Positions 47,341 to 58,934 of a DNA stretch of 64,000 nt are shown here, piece by piece. The position numbers and the translations under genes are program-made. Numbering within the stretch: position 1 is the stretch's first letter; each line of letters opens with the position of its first letter. Under the pieces are notes generated by a model that was not told where the DNA came from, searched no databases, and saw only the letters and a program-made list of their open reading frames with translations. The DNA is taken from the NCBI GenBank assembly GCA_021399445.1, contig JAJTUQ010000005.1:2976001-3040000 (forward strand), written 5' to 3'. Source of the DNA: Xylogone sp. PMI_703. Its lineage: Eukaryota > Ascomycota > Leotiomycetes.

Positions 47341-50300
47341 ATGCCGAAGTTCTCGAACCCTTTCAAATCGGAAGGAGGGAGTAGGAGGAAGAAAGCGGCA
47401 GTTACTCAGCCTAGGGTGGACACGTTCAACATCCCGCCCTCGAGGCGAAATACTGCTTCCGCTTCCGCAAATAGCCAAGGCACTCAACCTGTTCCGCCTG
47501 TGGAGGTGATCGCGCCTATACCTGCCGAATCTAAAAGTGGTGATCTGGGCACAACAGACAAGGAGCCTCGTAACCTGTGGCAGGAGGTTGTTGACAAACT
47601 CGGAGAGGAGAAGAGGAAAACCCTAGATCTTCGATTCGACAAGGATGGGAAAGTTTACCCTTTCGTGACTACCGTTATCGAGGGGGTCATTCAAGATGTT
47701 GAGGAAGCATGCGAGAAACACGCAAATGGCAGATGGAAGATCAAGCACCGTGACGGAAGGGTGATCGTTGATGTGCGTGAGAGTGCGAAGAACATCCTTC
47801 GTTGCGCACTACGGTCGAAGGCTATTATCGATGCCGGCGTCAAGTTTGACCCTACAGGCTATTGTACTTTCCCTCCTAATTTGACTTTGTCAATAATGCA
47901 ACTCATTTTAACGACCTACTAGCATCAATTGCATGGACCGTCATATCTGTGAGTCTTCAGGTATGTCCACCAAATTCCTTGACGACATTTCTTGGTTTTG
48001 ATACTAATGCCTGGTCCAGCTTGTGTAAAATGACCAAGACAGACTCGAGGACGTCTTTGGTGCATCGGCTTTGCTCGCCAACAGTTTGCATCGATATGCG
48101 AACATTGAAGCCAACTATCGCGACCAAAAGATAGCAGACGTCAGTCATTTAGAGGATAAGCTGACCTCCAGTTACGTGTCTATTCTGGACTACTCTGCTA
48201 AGGTCCACCAAGAACGAAAGAGGGGTTTTATAGGTAAAATATTGACGTCCGCAACAATATCTTCCAAGAATCCGTTAAGTCTGACATGGTTAGGGCGAGC
48301 CTGGAATAGCGTCTACTCCTTATCGGAGCAGCCATTGCAAAGACTGAAAGACAACATGAGTACTGCTGATAACGATACGGAGCATTGGCGATTGCTCATT
48401 GAACACGAATGTAAGAGGCTCTTGCTTTACATGTTTTCGTGGAAATATTGAACTGATCCGAAAACAGACCGGCTGAAGGAGTGGAAAGCCATAGACAGGA
48501 AGATAGACGAGACTTCGGCCAAGGTGGACCAGATCCTCGAGGATGTCAACACAAGCATGATGGCCATGAGCAACCGACTACTTGAAGCCATCTTTATCAA
48601 AGTGGCCACGAAAAAATGTCATGCAAATGTCTTCTCTCTTCCAGCAGCGCTTGGCAGAAGAGCTCGATCGGTCCACCCTATCTAAGGCCACTTTGGCTTC
48701 TAGCAAATCCCACAGGGAAGGTGAGACCATCCCTACCTAATCACTCAAACTTTGATCATGGCTAACCATATAGGACAAAGTTACAGCAGAGACAAATGGC
48801 TCGGCTATACCTAGTGAAGAGGAGCTGGATTGTTTAATTCGTGAGCTCTTTGTAGAATTCCGCGAATTCGACGAAGAATCTGAGCAATATCGAAAAACAA
48901 TTGAACAGCTACCCGAGATGCGCCCCCACAGAACTAGAAAGCACAACATTCTTCGGGTAGATGAAATTATGACATGGGTCGAGTCCGTTACTTCAAGAAT
49001 GCTTTTTATTGATGGTGGTCGAGTGCTAGGGAGGTACGATTTTAACTCTTTGTTTATTGTGCCCCTGCTCATTTTCGGGGATGAAGCCTTCGAATCAGTA
49101 TTCATATTGCGACATTTCTGTGGAGACAATCCTACGAGTAAGACGAACAACTATCGAGCCCTGGTTCAGGCGCTTATCATCCAGATCTTCAAGCAACGCC
49201 CTAAATCTTTCAGTCATAAGGTCGCGTCGCTCTCCCGGGAAAGGACATGCGATATATCTGACCTGTGGTCCTTGTTCCTCGAGAGCATCAGAGAAACAAA
49301 AGCCGATTGCGTCTTCATCATCATAGATAGTATTGATTATCTTCAAGATGCTCAAACACGGGATGGTATTAACGAAAAAGACATTGTGCTAAAGAACCTC
49401 GACGCCCTCGTCAAGGATAACTCAATGCTAATAAAGATCCTCCTCACCACGAAACTGAGCCACGGATCCCAAGTTCTGACAGAAGACCAAATGGGGCTCA
49501 TTGTGCCCTCGCACTTAGCCTCAAGTAAACCTAAGCGCAGGCTTTCTCTTGCCATTATGCAAGATGAAATGCTCTTGATACCCCAGAAACTTGTCGAGAT
49601 CCAAGAGAGGAGATGTCAACGCTTAACATTCGCACAACTTCCTCTCATATACTATCCAAACTCGACCATTTACACCGTAAATAATGACCAGCTTCAAGCA
49701 TTCATCATCTCAGGGCTCTCCGGGATGGAGCAAAAGTCGCCGAATGTGTACGAACCGCTTCACATTAGCGCTTGGTCAATTGGCCACGACGGCAAACGCC
49801 TCACTAAAGTTTATCATACCTTCCTAATACCTCAGTTCCGAGGGGAGAAAGCAGTCACAAACTTAAAGCATATCCCGTCGGGCTATCTAGAAGACGAGGC
49901 AGAGCATCGAAAGAAATTGGTTACAAGAGGACGAAAATATTGCGAGCTCGCAATTGGCTTTCATTATAAGCAAGTTTTGCAGAACATGGTATTGAATCTC
50001 CCAAATTACTCTCTAGGATTAAAGATCGTTTTAGTTAATCCTAGCCCGCCTTTGTCTTTTAGGAACCTGCTCGAGTCATCGTCGACCAAGAAGAGGCACC
50101 AAGTGAAATACGGGGTATGTATAAGTTCGACGGCGAGTTTGAAATCACTTCACACCAAGACCTGAAGCCTCGGGTATTAATGGCCTGCCCTCCAACCATT
50201 AGTGCTTATGTTCTGGAGGAAGGGAAGTGGAGTAAGTAACTTGCCCGTTCCAGGGACTACATAGCCAGTTTTATGACTTAAAAGTACACACGCTAACGGC

Positions 50301-51283
50301 TTAAAGCCAATGTTCTTGTCGATGAAGTGACTGATATCGAGTCCAAGCAGAACTTGGTGGATAATCTGGTTCGAGGTGAGGAAAAGGATGAGAAAGAAAT
50401 TGCTGAGACCTTGGTCCGGTCTCATCTATATAAAATGGACATGAATCAATACGACACGGGGATACCGTTCCAACAAGGTCTAAAGCCAAAAAGGCAAAGT
50501 CGCAAGGGGCTGGTTGTTCTTCTGCGCGGCAACAGTGGCGTTGGAAAAACATTCATGACCAAATGCTTAGCAGAGACCGTTCAGAGGCCACTGATATTAG
50601 ACACCATTGGATTCGGGGATGGCGATGCCGAGCGTAGACTGTCCGAGATGCTCCAACTAGCGGAAAAGTGGCGGGCTATCTTGGTCGTTAAGGACTCTGG
50701 CGGCTCTCTGTCTGCAAGATCCGTGGGCGACTCGAACACGGCAGTCACAACGGCCATGGGAGTAATGAATGCGTATTTAGGCGTTCTCTTCATCACAGCC
50801 AACAGCGGCATAATCTCGGATGAGGCTTTCTATTCTCGGATCGATTTCATCATTAACTACAAACCGTTGGAATTAAGTTCCCGCGTTGCCATCTGGGACT
50901 ACTTCATCGACAAGGCCGTGCAGGAGGACTTATATATTGATCGCTACGATATTGGCAGCTATGTGCGTAGTAGCGAGTTCTACAGCGACCGAAGCTTGTA
51001 CAATTTCGTAAACGGGCACGATATCCGCAACATCATGCTCGCGGCACAACAGCTCGCACAACAGCGCAACCAGACGATGTCGGGGGAGCATATCCATCTG
51101 ATTATGCAGAGCAGAGCCGAGATCTTCAAAGAAAGGGGATATAGAGGGATAAGTGAGATGAAGAAAATTGGCGCGGGAGAGAGGAGAGAAAATGGAGGGA
51201 GAGAGGGGTGGTGGGAGAGGGGGGATGTAGGAGAAGAACGAGGAAGAAGGGAGCGAGAGGATAGAGCCGCTATTTTCATTTAA
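47341..51283 (+). CDS. NACHT_N / STAND-like / DUF7025 / AAA+ fusion protein, interrupted
   Basis: Exons 47341-47863, 47923-47960, 48020-48410, 48468-48720, 48781-49988, 50063-50231 and 50307-51283 would encode about 1185 residues. Residues 65-330 fit the NACHT_N helical domain of fungal NLRs (NLWQEVVDKL, WKIKHRDGRVIVDVRES, FDPTGYSSIAWTVISVS). A coiled linker (AIDRKIDETSAKVDQILEDV) follows, then a STAND-like core without a Walker A (DEIMTWVESVTSRMLFIDGG, Walker-B-like CVFIIIDSIDYL). Next is a DUF7025-like domain (LIYYPNSTIYTV, YLEDEAEHRKKLVTRGRKY), then an AAA+ module: GNSGVGKT, KDSGGSL in place of DEAD, TANSGIISDEAFYSRID. Breaks: a TAA at 48026 in exon 3 and one extra A in the A6 run at 48611-48616; the second half is open. 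The tail is low-complexity Arg/Glu/Gly. NLR-type proteins sense non-self; a fused AAA+ is unusual. Confidence 0.7.
51174..51266 (+). repeat. purine (GA/GGA) low-complexity tract
   Basis: About 90 bp almost purely of A and G with irregular GAGA/GGGA units. It encodes the Arg/Glu/Gly tail of the AAA+ fusion protein and stops just before its TAA, so the C-terminus may be a recent slippage product rather than conserved sequence. Confidence 0.7.
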
Positions 51284-53656
51284 GGAACCTCTACATTATA
51301 ATAGTCCTTATAGAGGTATACTGACCGTTATATCGTTTTATAAATGTAATACGCTTAAGGTTATACTTTTAACTGTAGCACTAAATTAGGCTTCTTTTGC
51401 GATTTTAAATCTGCAATCGCCTCTTGAATTGAAGCTTCGTTGACTTTCATTCTGGTGGTTGCAGTAGTGGTCAGGGGTAAAAAGTGGGAAAGATGCCGGG
51501 AATACGAGTATGGTACTATCCATGAGCAAATATTATTCTGCATCTCTTATGCGGACTGAATTCCTTGCAGACCACATCATCGCCATGAACTCATTCCCCG
51601 GTGACTATTGAGCAGCATGGCCGGTGGACACTTGGAATCACTATCAATGGTAACCTTTAAAGAGTTAAGGAATGCGTCGGTGAAAGGAGATCTACATGAT
51701 CGTGTGCTATGTCCACGCTGGGACGGACTACTACGAAACGAAGAACTGGATCGAAAACGAAAAATATTAAATCAAAGCAAGCCGTTGTTCTCAAAGTCAG
51801 CTCAGTGGCTACCGTCAAGATGAATTATACCGACACATCTCCTCACCACCTTGATCAACGGCTGGAACCGCTTGATGGTCTTATCCAGGCCATTTCATGG
51901 TTTCTGATATATACCCTTCATAATACTGCTGTGGCTCTCTTTTACATACCTTGTTACCATATCCTGCCTATGGTTCTACGCCCGCGTGGCTAGGATTGGC
52001 CATGTACTCCTGGCTTCTCTTCATGATTGATGCTGCTCTAGTCAGGTGTAGTAGTGCTAGAGTGGAATGTCGAGTATGGCGTCCATAGGCCCGAGATTTG
52101 TAGCCTTCAGCCCTCTCGATTCTTCCGATTAGCACTATCCAAGAGACAGCTATCAATAGTGGCCGTCTTGCAGTGGTTGTTGTTTGGGTTACCAAAGCTT
52201 CTTATGCTTTAGTTCTCTCGAGTGGTTATGGACGATATCACTCCCATCCCGTCATTGCCATCTTCTAGCAAAGAATACTTTTAGCCAATAATGGCTAATC
52301 TAGCCTTATTTATTTTAAACTATTCAGTGGAATAGCATCCGAGGCTAGTTATGAATTTGAGAGAGGAATGTAACATCCTTGTCTACCTTTACTCTACCTG
52401 GGGATCGGACCGAAAGCTGACCTATGAAGTCATAAGAACGCTTCCAAGTGACTCGTGATAAAAAGGTAATAGCCTGCCATTTGAACACGAGGCCACAACC
52501 AGAATAGGCAGATAAATATCTTTACTTGTGAAGTCACCACCGAGTTAGACCCAGAGCCCCCGACCAACTTGTATCCCGAGCGAGGTTACTCCGCCTACGG
52601 CAGACCGAGAGCCGCTTCTACAGCCGCTTCAAAGGATAAGACTAGTGCCTACGTGAAATTAGGCGGATCGGATACGGCTTCCCCGGTGATATGTCAATGT
52701 AGCTTACGCGGAAAGTGTTGGTTCAGACTGGTTTGAGAAGCACGAGGATAGTAAGCTCATAACCACTCTTAGTCAACCAGCTAGGTTTTTCATAAGTTCA
52801 AGCCTCATACTAGAAAACATGCCATATAGATTTCTTATTAGAATAACAGAGACGTATACCTACTTGGTAGATGTCGAAGAACGGTAGAACTGCATCGTAC
52901 CTGAAGCAGTCAGAGCATTAATCTAAAATGGCTGCAGAACTACGAACCATTTCAAAGCGGCAATGGCTATTGCTACTTCCACAAGGCCTGTAGTCCCCAT
53001 CATTAATAAAAAGCATTCTGACATCAGCACTATTGGATGACTATTTGAGGTGGGGTGTTCTACAGAAGTGGGCTACTTAATGGGGCTGACAAGGTGTGTT
53101 AAGCCATGCGGTTTGTGAAATACTTCGCCCTCAAGGCCGACTCCGATCATTGTTTTGAATAATATTTGTATCATTTACACTTAACAGCCAACTGAGTTCA
53201 TTTCCATTCCATGACGAACATATTATTTGGAAAAGGTAAAAGACAGTCTTGGATAAGTAGCGTGTCTTTATACGTAATGAACTTCCACAAACCATAACCC
53301 GTTCCTAATCGTCAATAACCTAAGATTTAATTGAAAGAGAGAGCACAGTGGAATATCGCTCAGCGACGGCTAGGCAACTAGTTCGGCTTAGAAACCCATG
53401 TCATCTCGATAAAAGAATCGAAATTCAGTTGAACATACCATGCATCTTCGGCCCGGATGTCAACATCTGAGGTTAGGGACGGCAGGTGGTGTTCCTGTCA
53501 TCCTCAAAATGATTGTATTGTCTATAGAACGGACCGGCCAGCAAGCTAGCGACGATACGACTATATATAGGTGGTGTAAGTGATGTCTACAAAGATAAGC
53601 TCTGGGTTTTTCTATCAACTCCTATACTTTGTAAATTAATTTGTGTGGATCTGAAC
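51284..53656. other. long intergenic region with relics
   Basis: Apart from the transposase scrap at 51361-51450 no gene is supported. A stop-free 83-codon plus frame at about 52483-52737 without ATG reads like a protein tail (NLYPERGYSAYGRPRAAS, AYVKLGGSDTAS) and may be a stranded last exon. A TATATATAG at about 53562 serves the next gene. Confidence 0.35.
51361..51450 (-). mobile_element. N-terminal scrap of a pogo/Fot-type transposase
   Basis: Twenty-nine codons beginning MKVNEASIQEAIADLKSQKK then PNL before it breaks. The start matches the Psq-type helix-turn-helix entry of fungal DDE_1 (Fot1/pogo) transposases, in which a short acidic lead and an xxIQ-AI-DLKSQ-PN helix precede the DNA-binding turn. 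The following codons do not continue the domain and a TAA ends it, so only the tip remains. No terminal inverted repeats were found around it. Confidence 0.45.
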
Positions 53657-54893
53657 ATGTTACTGTCACAAGTACTCGTGTTGTCCGCCGCGCTGCTATC
53701 GTATGCAAGTTCAACTACATCCCCTACTTCCACTGTGTACCCTCTTTTGCCACCTCTTGGACCATCTACAGGTGTCTTTACCGTTGACCAGACACTCCCT
53801 TTTGACGGTCCTAAGCTTGACCACGTTAATGCCACTACCTCTGACTGGTGGTACTTTGATGCTGTATCAGACGATGGCTCGACTCAAATAACTATCGTGT
53901 TTTTCTCCGCAGAGGCGACTACATTGGGATTTCCCACCACGTTAGGCACATCTAACTTTGTTGTATTTACGGCCCTCTTCGATAATGGTACTATTTATCA
54001 AAACTTCATTCCTGGAGGCGACGCTACCATAATTACAATTGGTGATGGTTCCTCTGGGAATTTCAGTCTAACCGGCGGCACTTGGGCTGGTGCACCGGAT
54101 CTCTCATCTTATGAAGTAGAAGTGGATAATGCACTAGTGGGAATATCTGGTAGTATGAAGCTTAAATCTGTATGTATGGAGCAATTCTGTTACTGGTTTA
54201 GAACTGATATGCATTCAGATCGCTCCAGCCCATGTACCCTGCGATGGTAACTCGGCAGGTGCATCAGAGCATCTCACAGATACTATTGGCTGGGCAAATT
54301 CTGTTCCAGATGCTGATGCCGTTGTCAACTTCACCATCAATGGAGATCGTCTAAAATTCGCAGGTAGCGGATACCATGATAAGGTAAAATCTCCTCTTCT
54401 AACTTGAAAATGGCGGTATAAATTTTAAGACTCAGAGGGATATGCTAACAAGGGCCAGAACTGGGGGCTGAAGCCTCTTCCTGATGCTGTAGGAAGTTGG
54501 TACTGGGGTCATGCCCGCCTTGGACCGTACTCTATTGTCTATTTTGATGTTCTGCAGCGTGATAGTAGCGAAATTGTTAGTGCTTATCTCTCAAAAGAAG
54601 GCAAAGTAGTTAGTTTGGGTTGCTCCGGTCTGAAAGTCCGCCCCATTGGGACTGAGTTCCCTCCAACAGTGACAACACCAGTCCCAGAAGGCTTTACTTT
54701 GGAGTATCAGACTGAATCAGGCACACTGGTTGCAAATCTAACGGGGAGCACCGCTTGGGTTGCGCCTTTAGATCACCCAGGTTGGGGATATGATCGATTC
54801 TCAGGAGTCATTCAAGGTGGATTCAAAGGACAAGAACAATTCTCAGGGCCGGCTGTGTTCGAGTGGATTCGGTTCTTACCGTTGTCAGATTAA
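53657..54893 (+). CDS. secreted lipocalin-like protein of the Diels-Alderase/hydroxyneurosporene-synthase family
   Basis: Three exons (53657-54169, 54219-54383, 54459-54893) give 370 residues. The ATG at 53657 (not the upstream in-frame GTG) opens a signal peptide (about 19 residues ending SYASS). The family entry is LPFDGPKLDHVNATTSDWWY, followed by FDAVSDDG; further motifs are LKSIAPAHVPCDG, GSGYHDKNWGLKPLP, SWYWGHARLGPYSIVYFDV and a C-terminal beta barrel. This is the two-lipocalin fold of fungal pericyclases such as Fsa2/CghA (decalin Diels-Alderases), EupF-type hetero-Diels-Alderases and the related AsqI/CrtC proteins. The signal peptide is seen in several of them. No polyketide synthase or terpene cyclase is in the window, so the natural substrate is unknown; a hydratase or isomerase role is also possible. 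Confidence 0.82.
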
Positions 54894-55647
54894 ACTTTAG
54901 TTCTAGATCCTTACCTGACTATATACTCGGCCACTTTTAAGTTAAAGCTAGCCTCTTCCAAGTTACGCCTCAATAGAAGGGTAAGGTATTAGATGATCAG
55001 ACTATGCTGGGCAGCAAAGTATATAGAAGACTAAATTTGATATCCAGTTCAATACGCATAAAGCTCCAGTTATGTTACTTCTGACCTACGGCTTCAGCAT
55101 TACCCAATGATTGTGACTGCTCTCATAAACTGCAAGATATCTATCCAGACGACATCGGCCCCAACAACAACGTGCCTGAATATCTCTAAGACAATTAATT
55201 CACATAGTAAATCGATTCAGAAAGATTCGTTTTGTTGATTCGAGAGAGTCGGTCGATGACAAAATATGAGTCCAAATCATTTTCTTTTCTTCGGCGCCTC
55301 CAACCAGCTTTGGGACCACTAATAAAGATCCCGATGCCACTAACAGTAAAATCGCCTGAGTTCAAGCGGTACGATATGTGAGATAAATTCGTTCTAATCG
55401 AGAATAACATAACGTTCAAGGAACCTAAGCCAACTCCCAGTTTTACTCTTTGTCTGTAATAATAGCAGTAATGAGTCTTACTCCACTTCACGCTCTCAAG
55501 AGATAATGCAGGTGTCAAGCACTGTTGCTATTCCCTATTGAAATCTACAGTCTACATTTGCTAGTAGAGCTAGTTCAATGCTTGCAGCACTCACTACCTG
55601 GATTGAATTTGAATCTAATGGCAATCTACGTAATTTTATTGGGAGAA
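54894..55647. other. intergenic, nothing firm
   Basis: Convergent 3' flanks. A minus-strand frame at 55195-55518 has a protein-like middle (GDFTVSGIGIFISGPKAGW) but I recognise no family and no splice partners; it may be a relic. Confidence 0.35.
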
Positions 55648-57458
55648 CTAGTAGCCACGGCTGTCGCCATTTTGATGCACCAAACCATCTACATTCTCGA
55701 TCCCACTTGTTGGAGGACCTTGGTAATTCCTCCTACCCCAAATCCAGTACCATGCCGATGCGATAAATATAAAGCCTACAAAGACAGCACATGCATAGTT
55801 GACCGTCGAGGCAGTAACAGGGAGGTAGGTGGGCATACAGAAAAGAGGAATTGCAAGAATAGACCAGCCTAAAACGGTTAGATATACAAGAGTATTTGAG
55901 ATGATAATAGGAACATACATAAAGCAACAATGTTGCAGAAGATCCCTAACGGACCAAGATAGAAATTGCCAGCTTTCACTTGCGTTCGTCCACCTAATAG
56001 TGATATAGCAACTGGCATGGCGTAACTGATGGTGAGAAAGATAACACCTGCAGCAGAGAAGGCATTGAAGGCGGTGGCTGACCCAAAGTAGATAAGCCCA
56101 AGAAGGATTTGAACTGCCATACTTAGCATCATTGCATTGAGAGGTATATTGAGTGTGACGTTAACTATTCTCCACCACTGGGAGCCGGGAATCGCCCCAT
56201 CACGCGCAAAGGCCCATGTGCAGCGGGATGCGGCGGTTGTGCAACCTATCCCGCAAAGTATTGCAAGCACGATAAGAGGCAGCAAGAGACCAAAGGCACC
56301 TCCGGAGCTACCGACAGCCGATTTTAGGATCACGGGGACTGGCTGACCAGAGACAAGATTAATGAGTTCAGTCAGATCAGGGAGAACAACCACTAGTGGG
56401 ATAAGGAAGAATAGCCCAGCTAACGTATTGAGTATAACAGTCCCTACCATAGCTCTGGGTACTTGTGTCGACGGATATCTGACTTCTTCACACATACTAT
56501 TCATTATTGTGAGAAAGTTGAAGTAATATAAACAATGAGCGATGGGATACTTACGATATAATCATTCCTGTTGAGGATGTAGCATAGCCTGCGTGGAGGA
56601 GTCCAACGCAGAAGGCCCAGCCCGGGGTCCAGCCGGAAAGAGGCTCGAAGTGCCGAAAGACATAGTTACCAGAGTGTTTTCCGTTCTTTGCTATGGCCAA
56701 AATACAGACAACAATAGCGACTAAGCCCGAGAAAGTCCAGAATATTGCAAAAGTTTATAGGTACGTCAGCATATTAATCAATAGTGGCAAGAATGGAGGG
56801 GACTTATATCAAGTAACGGTAGCCATCGATTGCCCAATGATGAGACTAAATTACAGAGCAGAGTTATGGCGACGAAAATGAGATATTGCTGATAAGTCTT
56901 GGCATCAAAGATGCCGATGCCTGGTTCCGATTCAAAGACATTTATGCAGGCTATCAAAAATGAAGTTGTTCCAAAATTGACTGCTAATGTAATCAGGATA
57001 TTCCCGGCCACATAGGCCCAGCCACAAATCCATGATGCAAGTTTTCGCCATCTGATGGGCGACAGCATAAATGTTTGGAAGTAAACTCCGCCGGCTGTGG
57101 GATAAACGCTTGTAATCTCACCAAGAGATGCTGCCACACAAACAATAATGAAAGAGACGATGATCCAACCCCAGATTATCGTGACTGGGCCACCATTAAT
57201 TAGGGGATAAAATAAAGTGGTTGCTAGGCCATACGGAATGGATGCTAGGACGAAGGACATGAATGCCACCTGGAGGGTAGACCTGTTTCTGACAAGCTCG
57301 GATGCATAACCTGTCAACTCCTGAAGTTGGGTTGTGGCTATCATGTCTTGGTTTTCATCGTTGGAGGACCCGCTCTCGATGTTTACGCGTCTGTTGTTCG
57401 ACGAGCCTTTGCATTGATTGCTTTTCTTAACCCCCTGAAATTTGTCGAGCATATCCAT
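55648..57458 (-). CDS. amino-acid/choline permease (APC superfamily), first intron abnormal
   Basis: Exons 57458-56808, 56754-56555, 56496-55919 and 55868-55648 give about 549 residues. Family traits: a hydrophilic N-tail, LQELTGYASELVRNRSTLQV, then IPYGLATTLFYPLINGGPV, PTAGGVYFQTFMLSP, CEEVRYPSTQVPRAMVGTV, AASRCTWAFARDGAIPGS and NIPLNAMMLSMAVQILLGL, with about twelve helices and a conserved end PTYLPVTASTVNYACAVFVG. This is the fungal choline/GABA/amino-acid transporter branch. Introns 2 and 3 are normal. At intron 1 the coding strand reads GAT|ATAAGT where GTAAGT is expected and TATAA|ACT where TATAG is expected, so both splice signals appear lost by G-to-A changes. Unless an unusual splice is used, the transporter is truncated. 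Confidence 0.8.
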
Positions 57459-58430
57459 TGCAGTAAAAACGCATAGGTGTGTGCTCTTGGAGTGCTAGAA
57501 TCACCTATCGAACTGGGTAGCGAGCGAGGCTTATCTGATTTCAACTTGGAAGGTTCGATGATATTTTAGGTGACCAGGATAGTGGATTTCTTGTGTTTCG
57601 GACTGGCAACGAGAGTATTTGTAAATTGGATTTACGTGCTCGCTCGATCCTTGGTTTGAACACAGCTATGCTAAGATACCAAGACTGTCCCGTCTTGATA
57701 AAATATAACGCCAAGCACTTCATTTTGTGTTGTCACACTGCCTCAGTTAACCGACGCAAATTGTGATTTCAGTTGCACCTAAAGAGTAAAGCCCGCTTTA
57801 CTCAAACTAAGTGTAATTAGTAGCCTATGAACTTGTTCCTATGCTCATCAATTGTTTCGTTTGACGGTGCAACTAGCTCTATACGGCTCATTGTGGAGAA
57901 CACTATGTGGCGTCTTTTAGCGGAGGTACCTCGGCAGCGTATAATGTGGATTGCCAAGTAGCATCCGCACGATGAGTTCCCGGATCCAGTTGTCATGGCG
58001 AATAGTGAACCAGAAAGGAAAAACTAGTATCCTGTAAACGTAGGCCAAGATGTTAATCGTTACTAATAGCGCAACAAATAGGTCCACGAGTCGGATGAGC
58101 GGAATGAAGGGAATATGCTTAGTCAGATCTGGTAGTCATTCCAGATAAGAGCTTTTCAAATCATCATCCAATACACATTGTTGGCCTGTTCTTCCATCCA
58201 GGAGTTCAAGCCCAACATGCACGGGACAGTACTCTTCAAGACTACAAAGCCCAGGAGAGATTGCCCTATATTCGCGAACTGTTATATCCTCCAAGACCTG
58301 AATATCTCGTAATCCAGTTAAAATCTCTTAAGCTATGTCTCCTCTCGACTTGACCCTCCTTCTCTAATCCTCCAGCAAAATCTCTTTGCAAAACAAATCA
58401 AAATATTCACCTCACCAGACGGAATCTATG
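57459..58430. other. intergenic, nothing recognised
   Basis: Promoter side of the permease; many stops in all frames and no motif I can support. Confidence 0.45.
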
Positions 58431-58439
58431 AAAGCACGT

Positions 58440-58707
58440 TGGTAGCCGGGGTTATGAAGCGGAAAACTCAACGAAGCCTTTCTGGCCAACTGAACTATGA
58501 CCAGTAAATTGCAGTTGCCATAACTTAATAATGCCGATATTGTAATTATAAGCTCAAGAATGACGGCAGCAAGCCTACGTTGAACCCTTTATTCCAAGCA
58601 TCTTAACCACCGAATGATTGTCCTCGAAGCCCGCGATCTCTGTTCAGGGGCCACAGGATGGAACAGAGACTACATTAAGAATAGACTTCTTGTAACCCTA
58701 GAGTAAC
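58440..58707 (+). pseudogene. relic of a DAO-type FAD-dependent oxidoreductase
   Basis: Three frames together show the N-terminal landmarks of fungal FAD-dependent amino-acid-oxidase-like proteins: NSTKPFW at 58465, then ADIVIISSRMTAASL at about 58532 in place of the usual dinucleotide motif GSGITGAS, and IVLEARDLCSGATGWNRD at about 58620. TAA and TGA stops and frame changes separate them, the FAD-binding glycines are already lost, and nothing downstream continues the protein. It is a short truncated pseudogene next to the 3' end of the STAND-like gene. Confidence 0.7.
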
Positions 58708-58934
58708 GCAATATCTCTGCGCAATTATCTGTTGTAAAGGCTTCTCAAGGAATTCCTGGAAGCTACTTCAGTAACATATTCCCATATCGTTCGAATATCG
58801 AGCCGCGCGGTTCGACTCCCCAGCTGTCTTCTAAGTACTTCCGCCCGACGACAATGAATGACTGGGATGAGATCGTACTATTGATAGATCTACTCAGAGA
58901 GCTTATTCTTCTGGTCATTTCCTCATCAGAGTTT

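Noticed and set aside
56740..56815. A genuine AT-AC (minor-type) intron in the permease
   Set aside because: An end at AC leaves the following conserved helix out of frame by one base; loss of normal GT and AG fits better.
58800..58830. GGTTCGACTCC resembling a tRNA T-loop
   Set aside because: The five-base stem does not pair and no acceptor or anticodon arm can be folded around it.
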